Assembly: GCA_002452295.1 (NCBI GenBank)
Contig: DKEX01000063.1
Span: 191-13,798 of the forward strand
Length of the DNA stretch: 13,608 nt
Direction of reading: 5' to 3'
From: Firmicutes bacterium UBA6811
GTDB taxonomy: Bacteria > Bacillota > SHA-98 > UBA4971
Below are positions 8,107 to 13,608 of the stretch, piece by piece (the stretch's first letter is position 1; each line of letters opens with the position of its first letter). The position numbers were made by a program, and so were the translations under genes. The notes below the pieces were generated by a model. It worked only from the letters and a program-made list of their open reading frames with translations, ran no database searches and was not told the origin of the DNA.

Positions 8107-8409
8107 CTAGCCGCAGCTCTTGCAACTGCCGCAGTCGCCCGCGGCGAGTTTCAGGTTCGATTGGATGATGAACCCCATGGGCCCGGCGTGGATGGTCACG
8201 GGCTGGGCCTGGGCCAGCAGGTCCTTGTCCATGGCGATGGTGTAGCCCGCGATCTCGAACACCTCGTCCCCGGGCTCCGCCGGCTTCAGGGTCACCACCA
8301 GCCGCTCCCCGCTGCACGACGAGGCCAGGATCACCCGCATGGGCTGTTTCTCGTTCGTGCTGAAGTAGCTGTCCATCAATTGCTTGGCGCTGTCCGCGAG
8401 GGTGAGCAT
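8107..8409 (-). CDS. Short IscA/HesB-like protein with C-terminal Cys cluster
   Basis: This is a 100-residue protein of the HesB/IscA (Fe-S biosynthesis) fold. Seen in the sequence: an N-terminal helix (MLTLADSAKQLMDSYF), the strand RVILASSCSGERLVVTL carrying one Cys at about residue 31, a GFIIQSNL strand, and a Cys-rich tail CGSCKSCG. This tail differs from the CGC tail of classical IscA. It resembles the HesB-like subgroup of anaerobes and desulfovibrios, in which the SGxRL-linked Cys is often selenocysteine; here it is an ordinary TGC codon. A role in iron-sulfur or metal binding is inferred. The start at 8409 has GGAG six bases upstream; the in-frame ATG at 8424 does not. It lies 56 bases downstream of the ATPase stop codon, so it is plausibly in the same transcript as the copper-type ATPase tail. 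Confidence 0.85.
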   Translation of the reverse strand: MLTLADSAKQLMDSYFSTNEKQPMRVILASSCSGERLVVTLKPAEPGDEVFEIAGYTIAMDKDLLAQAQPVTIHAGPMGFIIQSNLKLAAGDCGSCKSCG

Positions 8410-8465
8410 GGGGTCTCCGTTCATGGAGGTTGGAGGCGGGAAAGGGCCGCCGGAACGGTCTTGCC

Positions 8466-10850
8466 TCATCCCTTGAACCAGCGCAACCGGAGCGCGTTGC
8501 TCACCACCGACACGCTGGAGGCGGCCATGGCGCCGCCGGCGATCATGGGGTTCAGGGTGGGGCCGCCCCAGATGTGGAGCACGCCCGCGGCCAGGGGGAT
8601 GAGCAGCACGTTGTAGGCGAAGGCCCAGAACAGGTTTTGCTTGATGTTGCGCACCGTGGCCCGAGACAGCCTGAGTGCTGTGAGCACCCCGGGCAGCTTG
8701 CCGCCGGTGAGCACCACGTCGCCGCTCTCGATGGCCACGTCGATGCCCGTGCCCATGGCCACGCCCAGGTCCGCGGCGGCCAGGGCCGGGGCGTCGTTGA
8801 TGCCGTCGCCCACCACCGCGACCGGTCCGTACGCCTCGCGCAGCTCGCCCACGGCATCGGTCTTCCCTTCGGGAAGAAGACGTGCGCGGTACTCGGAGAT
8901 GCCCGTCATCTCCGCTACGCGAGCTGCCGCGGCGGGGTTGTCGCCCGTGAGCATGACCACGTGCGCCACCCCGCCCAGGCGAAGGTCGGTGACCGCACGC
9001 GATGCGTCGGAGCGCACCGCATCGGCAACGCCCAGCAAGCCGGTCGCACGTGTGTCGGAGCCGTCACCGGTCGCCACGACGAGCACGGTGAGGCCACGCT
9101 CCTCCAGCGCGCGTACGGCCGCCTCCGTCTCGCCCGACATCACGCCGAGCTCCCCGGCATACGCGGCGCTGCCGACCGAGACACGCACGCCGTCCACCTG
9201 CGCGGACACGCCCTGCCCGGGCGTCTCGACGACCCCGCTCACCGCTTCCGAAGCAGGCGCCGCGGCGGCCGTCACGGCAGCCGCCAGCGGATGATTGGAG
9301 TGCGCCTCCACGGCGGCCGCCAGGGATGCCACCCGTTCGACCGGTTCGTGGCCCAGCGCGATCGTCTCGATCACCACCGGGCGCCCCTCGGTAAGAGTGC
9401 CCGTCTTGTCGAACGCCACCACCCCGACGTGAGCGGCGCGTTCGAGGAAGGCGCCCCCCTTCACCAGCACGCCGTCCCTGGTGGCCCGCGCGATCGCCGA
9501 GACGATGGCCACGGGCGTGGAGACCACCAGCGCGCACGGACACGAGATCACCAAGAGCGTGAGCGCGCGGTAGACCCATTCGCGCCACCCCTCGATCCCC
9601 ACCCACCCCGGGCTGAGTCCCCCGAGGAACGGCCCGCCGATGGCGACCGCCGCCGCCGCGACCATCACGATGGGGGTGTAGACGCGGCTGAACCTGTCCA
9701 CGAACCGCTGCACGGGCGCACGGCTCGCCTGGGCCGCTTCGACCAGGTGGACGATGCGAGCGATCGTGGTCTCGGCTGCCGGAGCCGTTGTCACGATCGC
9801 CACAAGGCCGGAGGTGTTGAGCGTGCCCGCATAGACGGTGTCGCCGGAACGCTTGTCCACAGGCAGCGACTCGCCCGTGATGGGCGACTCGTCGAAGGCC
9901 GACACACCCTCGGCCACCACGCCGTCCAGCGGTACACGCTCGCCAGGGCGCACCACGATCGTGCCCCCCACAGGCACATCGGCAGGCGCGACCTCGATCT
10001 CGCCCTCATCCATCCGCAGACGCGCACGCTCGGGCGCGAGCGACATGAGCTCCCCGATCGAGCGCCTGGTGCGCGCGACCGACCGCGACTCCAGCATGCC
10101 GCCCAACGCGAACAGGACGATCACGGTGGCCCCTTCGCCCCACTCGCCCAGCGCGGCGGCGCCACTCACCGCGAGCGTCATGAGCACGTTCATGTCGAGC
10201 GTACGCGCCATGAGCGACGTCACCGCGCGTCGCCACACCAGCGAACCGCCCACGATGATCGCCAGCGCGAACGCAGCCACCGAGGGTACTTCCGACGGCA
10301 GGCCCCCGAGGAGCCATCCGAGCGCGAGGAGGATCGACGCGATGCCCACGCGGATCTCGGTCCGGTTCTTCACCCACCACGAGACAGCCGGGAGCGGCGG
10401 TCCTCCCTCGGAATCGACCGCCTCGATGCCATGACCGGCGCCGACCACCGTGGCCACCGCGGCGGCGCGCGGATCTGTTTCGGGATCGTACTCCATGAGC
10501 AGCAACCCGCTCGCGAAGTTGACGTCGGCGGATACGACGCCGGGGATCTGCCGTACGGACGCGGCCACGGTCCGCGCGCAGTCAGGTCAATCGAGCCCTT
10601 CGAGCCGGTAGACCGCGTGCCCCACGACGCCTGCCTCGTCCGGCGCCAGGCGTTCCACCAACTCCTCGAGCGACCTCTCCTCAAGGGACTCAGGGTCGTA
10701 CGTCACGGTGAGGGTGCCGCCCTCGAGGTCGCAGCGCGTTTCGAGAACGCCGGGCACGTCATCGAGCCCCCGGCACACCCGCCCGGCGCACCCGGCGCAG
10801 TACCGCGGCCCCGGCAGCAGCCGTGTCAGGTCGAACGAGCGTGTCGTCAT
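8466..10850 (-). CDS. P1B metal-transport ATPase with in-frame UGA (putative selenoprotein); hybrid Zn-type/Cu-type frame
   Basis: Read through one TGA at 10587-10589, this frame gives 794 residues. HMA domain 1 (about 12-85) carries CAGC. HMA domain 2 (about 85-145) has U88-P-D-C91. After that come the membrane region, the actuator loop with TGES (325-328), the transmembrane CPC (437-439), the phosphorylation site DKTGT (Asp481), a His-Pro motif (520-521) and GDGIND (681-686). Residues up to about 680 are P1B-2 (Zn/Cd/Pb export) in style: LDMNVLMTLAV, ALGEWGEGATV, CPCALVVSTPVAIVS, GVLVKGG. The last ~110 residues are P1B-1 (Cu+) in style: N-x6-YN-x4-P in NLFWAFAYNVLLIP and MAASS in the last helix. 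If UGA terminated, the body would have to start at GTG 10568, which has no ribosome site and would cut the second HMA domain through its metal motif. Metal specificity is unsafe to assign because the two halves probably come from different genomes (join near 8754-8815). The gene follows the ABC permease by 17-20 bases, suggesting one operon. Confidence 0.8.
8754..8815. other. Probable chimeric junction inside the ATPase hinge motif
   Basis: The codons for the conserved GDGINDAPAL...GVAMG hinge mark the change from Zn-type, actinobacterial-style sequence (above 8820) to Cu-type, deltaproteobacterial-style sequence (below 8754). Codon choice changes too: CTT, CGT, GAA and GATC-rich text above, and almost exclusive CTG/GGC/ATC/GTG codons below. 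This motif is conserved between P1B subclasses and is a natural place for misassembly or homologous exchange. Confidence 0.65.
10548..10581 (-). promoter_or_regulatory. Candidate bacterial SECIS stem-loop
   Basis: Immediately downstream of the UGA, the transcript can fold as CUG/CAG, a one-base bulge, two pairs, one C-A mismatch, a G-U pair and a five-pair upper stem CGGAC/GUCCG (10574-10570 with 10560-10556). The nine-base apical loop is CGUGGCCGC. The loop starts 17 bases after the UGA and has G at its second position followed by U. Both features fit the general bSECIS model (loop about 16-37 bases from UGA, a G among the first loop bases). A competing CGCGG/CCGCG hairpin exists. The GC-rich sequence makes chance stems likely, so this is only supportive. 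Confidence 0.4.
10587..10589 (-). other. In-frame UGA, putative selenocysteine codon
   Basis: The codon series reads GLD-TGA-PDCARTV. In HMA domains the canonical block is GMDCxxCA or GLDCPDCA, so the TGA replaces exactly the first metal-binding cysteine. The reading frame is unbroken on both sides. A UxxC pair is a common form of selenoprotein active or binding site. A TGC-to-TGA sequencing error or nonsense mutation is the main alternative. Confidence 0.6.
10587..10850 (-). CDS. N-terminal HMA segment if UGA terminates (87 residues)
   Basis: Taken as a separate gene, this is one heavy-metal-associated domain with YCAGCAGRVCRGLDDVPGV (CxxC at about residues 18-21), ending GLD before TGA. 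It would be a free metallochaperone-like protein. I think it is instead the amino-terminal domain of the ATPase, because the next codons after TGA are in the same frame and immediately complete a second HMA motif. An alternative GTG start at 10865 adds five residues. Neither start has a strong ribosome site, so translation is probably coupled to the permease gene that stops at 10870. Confidence 0.5.
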   Translation of the reverse strand: MTTRSFDLTRLLPGPRYCAGCAGRVCRGLDDVPGVLETRCDLEGGTLTVTYDPESLEERSLEELVERLAPDEAGVVGHAVYRLEGLD

Positions 10851-10869
10851 GTGCGGCACGCCCACCGCC

Positions 10870-11667
10870 TCACGCAGCGTCCCTGCGCCGGAACACGACC
10901 ACTGCCGCCACGGCGGATACCAGCGCCACGCCGCCGTACAGCCACCACGCCGCCGCGTCCACCGGGTCGCCGTTGATGATCTTGCCCGGTTGCCAGTAGC
11001 TCACGATGTTGGTCGGGTCGAAGAGCTCGGCGGCTTCCGAGAAGTTCGATACGAGGTCGGCGATCCACAACACCACGAGCACGCCGGCGGCGATGGCACC
11101 GGGTTTGCCGGCGCCCCTGAAGATCGCCGACAACATGAGCGTGAAGCCACCCACGGCCAACATGAAGAGCAGGCCGAAGGCGAACAGCGTCCAGAACGTG
11201 TCCCAGGGCAGGTCGATGTCGTACTTGGGCCCGAACACCATGATGGGCACGAAGCTCGCCGCGGCCAGCGCGAGCGAGTACCCCACCATCACTGCGATGC
11301 GGGTAATGGCCAGCCGTGCGCGCGAGACAGGCTGCGACAGCACGAATTCCATCGTGCCCTCGGCTATCTCACCGGCGAACGCCTTGGCGGAGTAGATGAT
11401 CAGCGCCGACGCGACGATCACCATCCACATGAGTCCCAGATACTCCGTCTGGAAGTACCCCCCGAGCGACGCGAAGGACACCTCCGTGCCGCCGAAGATC
11501 GCCAGCACCTCGGCCGGCATCGTCTCCACGAGCTCGGCGTACTCGTTACCGCCGATCTCGGGATAGAACCAGGTCATCATCCAGGAGTACAGGACGAGGC
11601 CGAACGAGAACCAGAATATGGACACGCGGTTCTGGTGGAGCGTGCCCCGCAACAGCGTCCAGCTCAT
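10870..11667 (-). CDS. ABC-2 type transporter permease
   Basis: This 265-residue integral membrane protein has about six hydrophobic segments: near residues 17-37, 75-97, 120-145, 160-185, 190-212 and 240-258. After the second segment comes the ABC-2 block AGEIAEGTMEFVLSQPVSRARLAITR, which includes the coupling region typical of Nod/DrrB-like and ABC-2 family exporters. With the adjacent ATPase it should form an exporter. Its cargo cannot be read from the sequence. The ATG at 11667 overlaps the stop of the ATPase gene as ATGA and has GGGAGG upstream, so the pair is translationally coupled. It is followed within about 20 bases by the HMA/P-type ATPase frame. Confidence 0.9.
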   Translation of the reverse strand: MSWTLLRGTLHQNRVSIFWFSFGLVLYSWMMTWFYPEIGGNEYAELVETMPAEVLAIFGGTEVSFASLGGYFQTEYLGLMWMVIVASALIIYSAKAFAGEIAEGTMEFVLSQPVSRARLAITRIAVMVGYSLALAAASFVPIMVFGPKYDIDLPWDTFWTLFAFGLLFMLAVGGFTLMLSAIFRGAGKPGAIAAGVLVVLWIADLVSNFSEAAELFDPTNIVSYWQPGKIINGDPVDAAAWWLYGGVALVSAVAAVVVFRRRDAA

Positions 11668-12590
11668 CGGACCTCCCCTCCCTCGTCGTTGGCATGCGTT
11701 GCATCATCACCGCGGTAGAACTCCAGGAACACGTCCTCCAGGCTTGCATGCTGGATACGGATGTCGCTGACCTTCCGGCTTGCGATGCGCTTGAGCACGC
11801 CGTCGATCGCGTCGCCACGCACGCGCGCCGCCAGGCTCTGGTCGGAGACGGCCACCACGCTATCCACGCCCGGCAGCTCCCCCAGCAGCGAGGCCTCCAC
11901 GGGGTCGGCGAACGTCACCTCGACCTCGCGCAGCCGCTTGCCAAGCAGCGACTTCACGCCCTCCTCGGCCACCAGACGACCCGAGCGGATGATGCCGACC
12001 TTGTCGCACACCCGCTCCACCTCGGACAACACGTGGCTCGAGAGGAACACCGTGCGTCCCGCGGCCACCCGCTCCTCGATGACCGAGTACACCGCCTCCT
12101 GGTTGAGCGGGTCGAGACCGCTCGTGGGCTCGTCGAGTATGAGCAGCTCGGGATCGTGTGCCATGCCGAGGATCAGGGCGAGCTTCTGCTTGTTGCCCTT
12201 CGACAGCTCCTTGACCCGCCTCGACGGGTCCAGATCGAACCGCTCAAGCAACTCGGCGGTGAGCGGGCCTTTGGTCCCGCGGAATCCGGCTACGTAATCG
12301 AGATGCCAGCGACCGGTCTCCTTCTCGTACAAACGTACCTCGCCCGCCACATATCCGATCCGACGCCTGAGAGCCGCGCCGTCAAGGGTCACCCGCTCAC
12401 CCAGCACGGACGATGATCCCGCCGTAGGCTTGAGCATACCGAGCAGGCACCTGATGGTCGTGGTCTTGCCCGCGCCGTTGGGCCCAAGGAATCCATAGAC
12501 CGCGCCCTGCGGGACGGCCATCGTGAGGTCCTCGACACCCCGCGCCTTGCCGTAGTACTTCGTGAGCCCACTCGTGCTGATGACGTCCAT
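11664..12590 (-). CDS. ABC transporter ATP-binding protein
   Basis: This 308-residue cytoplasmic ATPase subunit partners the ABC-2 permease. Motifs in order: Walker A GPNGAGKTT (36-44), Q-loop region replaced by GYVAGEVRLYEKET (79-92), signature LSKGNKQK (129-136), Walker B LLILDEPTSGLD (149-160) and the H-loop SSH (184-186). A C-terminal extension of about 85 residues (VEVTFADPVEASLL..., ending LEDVFLEFYRGDD) is typical of DrrA/CcmA-like exporter ATPases. The ATG at 12590 has AAGGAGG seven bases upstream, an excellent ribosome site. A frame extension to 12656 lacks homology and was not used. It is the first gene of a minus-strand run (ATPase, permease, P-type ATPase). It faces a divergent plus-strand gene across about 145 bases, where no clear promoter could be picked out. 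Confidence 0.95.
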   Translation of the reverse strand: MDVISTSGLTKYYGKARGVEDLTMAVPQGAVYGFLGPNGAGKTTTIRCLLGMLKPTAGSSSVLGERVTLDGAALRRRIGYVAGEVRLYEKETGRWHLDYVAGFRGTKGPLTAELLERFDLDPSRRVKELSKGNKQKLALILGMAHDPELLILDEPTSGLDPLNQEAVYSVIEERVAAGRTVFLSSHVLSEVERVCDKVGIIRSGRLVAEEGVKSLLGKRLREVEVTFADPVEASLLGELPGVDSVVAVSDQSLAARVRGDAIDGVLKRIASRKVSDIRIQHASLEDVFLEFYRGDDATHANDEGGEVR

Positions 12591-12735
12591 GCAGCAGCCT
12601 CCTTGCGGCCCTCGGCACACCGCGGCACTCCGTGCCTGCGATGGGACGCATACCATCCTAACGCTCCGCGACCGAGTGAGCGACGTGGTTGTGGGGACAT
12701 ACTAGACAATCGCTGCGCTGAAGAAGGTGATCCGC

Positions 12736-13383
12736 TTGACGACGAAGGACCCCGTCACGAAGACGACGCTCTGGGTGGTAGTGGCCGTGGTGCTCGCCCT
12801 GGCGGTTGGAGCGCTGGCGGGGTGGTTCGCCCGCTCGGGAGAGGTCCGAGACCTGGAGGACCGCATCGCGGCATCAGAAGAAGAGTCCGCGACGGACGAA
12901 CCGGCGACGCGAGCGGAGACTGACACGGCGCCGGTGGAACCGCCTGCCGAGGAGGAGCCTGCCGAGGAGGACGAGGAGCCCGTTGACGTTCCCGTTGCTG
13001 CCGAGCGTGTACCGGCCATCATCACCGCGGTCGACACGAGCGGGTCGACGGTGCGCCTTGAGGTGGACTACATCCAGTTCCTCACCGGTGACGAAGCGGC
13101 CGATGCGGCGACCGCCCACGGCGACGAATCCCCCCCGCCCAACGATTACTACATCGTCAACGACAACCCCGCGCTCCGGGAGTTCCCGGTGCAGGAGGGC
13201 GTCAGCGTCGTGACGGTCGTCAACGATGATGGGACCTCGGATCCGGCTGGACACACGCTCACATTGGACGAGTGGGTGGATCGCATCACGGGCCCCAACG
13301 CCGACGCGTTCAGGTCGAGCTTCTACTGGATCACCGTCTCGGAGGCGACCATCACGACCATCGAGCAGCAGTACCTGCCGTAG
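12736..13383 (+). CDS. Membrane-anchored acidic protein of unknown function
   Basis: The product is 215 residues. Residues about 11-31 (TLWVVVAVVLALAVGALAGWF) form one membrane anchor or uncleaved signal. Residues about 35-90 are a low-complexity acidic Glu/Pro/Ala linker (PPAEEEPAEEDEEPVDV). A folded beta-rich domain follows (about 93-215) with VDYIQFLTGDEAADAA, a PPNDYYIVNDNP block and a final FYWITVSEATITTIEQQYLP. Similar YIQFLTG/NDYYI proteins occur in Coriobacteriia-like actinobacteria as hypotheticals, from memory. The domain is expected outside the membrane. TTG at 12736 is preferred over GTG at 12727 because GAAGGTGATC (12723-12732), nearly complementary to the 16S 3' end, spaces correctly to TTG and overlaps the GTG. 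Confidence 0.8.
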   Translation: MTTKDPVTKTTLWVVVAVVLALAVGALAGWFARSGEVRDLEDRIAASEEESATDEPATRAETDTAPVEPPAEEEPAEEDEEPVDVPVAAERVPAIITAVDTSGSTVRLEVDYIQFLTGDEAADAATAHGDESPPPNDYYIVNDNPALREFPVQEGVSVVTVVNDDGTSDPAGHTLTLDEWVDRITGPNADAFRSSFYWITVSEATITTIEQQYLP

Positions 13384-13392
13384 GAGGCTCCG

Positions 13393-13458
13393 ATGAAGTG
13401 GAGCGAGCTCTCTCGCACGCAGCGGGCTCTGGCGAGCCCCCTTCTTCAGACGCGATAG
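13393..13458 (+). pseudogene. Start of a small membrane-protein gene cut after about 14 codons
   Basis: GGAGG at 13383-13387 lies at ideal distance from ATG 13393, directly after the preceding stop codon. The first residues MKWSELSRTQRALA resemble the N-terminus of small actinobacterial PLDc_N-type membrane proteins, which continue with a hydrophobic helix. Here the hydrophobic helix is missing. The frame runs into antisense uvrB sequence (SPLLQTR) and stops at 13456-13458. The family call rests on a short match from memory. The truncation coincides with the abnormal end of the convergent uvrB frame. Confidence 0.45.
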
Positions 13459-13608
13459 CACCTCGTCGGTGGTGGTGGACTCGCTGTCGGCCTTCAGCTT
13501 GACCACCTGGTCGCGCAGACGTGCAGCCGTCTCGAAGTCGAGTGCCTCGGCAGCGGCATGCATGTCCTCCTCCATCGCGGCCACGATACGCGCCACCTCG
13601 TCACGCGG
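13432..13608 (-). CDS. uvrB: C-terminal end of UvrB (partial, 3' end abnormal)
   Basis: The window edge cuts this gene, so only the last ~59 recognisable codons are visible. They encode PRDEVARIVAAMEEDM followed by HAAAEALDFETAARLRDQV, the UVR (UvrB/UvrC interaction) motif that ends the nucleotide-excision-repair helicase UvrB. After DEVLSRLKKGAR the frame has no nearby stop. It reads on across the opposite-strand genes to about 12874, with residues that look like antisense translation. The true C-terminus is therefore probably lost at a junction near 13430. A UVR domain of another protein (ClpC- or McsA-like) is possible, but the spacing to the basic tail fits UvrB best. Confidence 0.65.

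Noticed and set aside
10566..10568. GTG at 10568 as the true start of the ATPase
   Set aside because: There is no Shine-Dalgarno sequence before it, and it would begin six codons after the TGA, removing the PDCARTV block that completes an HMA motif.
8430..10976. 848-codon open frame on the plus strand opposite the P-type ATPase
   Set aside because: Arg/His/Gly-rich antisense product without recognisable motifs. The opposite strand carries all ATPase motifs.
12597..12726. Divergent promoters between the ABC gene and the anchored protein gene
   Set aside because: Several TTG- and TA-rich hexamers exist, but none has acceptable spacing to a partner hexamer.
1..13608. CRISPR array, tRNA, rRNA or insertion sequence
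   Set aside because: No direct-repeat series, no tRNA-like cloverleaf, no rRNA core motif and no transposase-like product was seen on either strand.

Overview
The window looks like two different bacterial backgrounds joined inside one gene. The left part (about 1-8760) is GC-rich and resembles a sulfate-reducing Desulfovibrio-type deltaproteobacterium. It has a type III glutamine synthetase, a small membrane-anchored coiled-coil protein, an XRE/multi-PAS sensor, a VOC-fold protein and a short Cys-rich IscA/HesB-like protein. The right part (about 8820-13608) has different word and codon use (many CGATCG/GATC words) and actinobacterial-looking genes. These are an HMA/P-type ATPase, an ABC-2 exporter pair, a secreted or anchored acidic protein and the tail of UvrB. 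Both taxonomic readings are inferences from gene style; no search was run.

Left part. A minus-strand, lower-GC gene (71-2434) encodes an exported beta-propeller plus TPR protein of unknown function. A bidirectional-looking terminator (2554-2587) separates it from glnN (2611-4791, minus), which has a good ribosome site and a likely sigma-54 promoter at 4880-4894. A 370-base gene-free stretch (4792-5161) holds that promoter. On the plus strand follow a 146-residue TM/coiled-coil protein (5162-5602) and a 631-residue XRE-HTH protein with four PAS-like domains and no enzymatic output (5741-7636). On the minus strand, a VOC protein (7658-8083) and an IscA/HesB-like protein (8107-8409) lie downstream of the ATPase C-terminus.

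Centre. The ATPase reading frame (8466-10850, minus) carries two surprises. First, the N-terminal region is split by a single in-frame TGA exactly where the second HMA metal-binding motif should have its first cysteine (GLD-UGA-PDCARTV). A stem-loop with bacterial-SECIS-like spacing follows it. The simplest reading is a selenocysteine-containing metal-transport ATPase (UxxC in place of CxxC). Second, the frame is a hybrid. Residues up to the conserved GDGIND hinge have Zn/Cd-type (P1B-2) signatures, whereas the last ~110 residues have textbook Cu-type (P1B-1) signatures. The switch coincides with the change in sequence style at about 8.75-8.82 kb, so I suspect a chimeric assembly join across a conserved motif. 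A genuine recombinant is less likely.

Right part. Upstream of the ATPase and probably in the same minus-strand operon are an ABC-2 permease (10870-11667) and its ATPase subunit (11664-12590), translationally coupled by ATGA. Divergently, a plus-strand gene (12736-13383) encodes an anchored acidic protein and is followed by a well-initiated gene start (13393) that stops after 21 codons. It runs into the C-terminal coding end of a convergent uvrB (13432-13608), which itself lacks a normal stop. This looks like a second junction or deletion near 13.43 kb. No rRNA, tRNA, CRISPR array or insertion sequence was seen.
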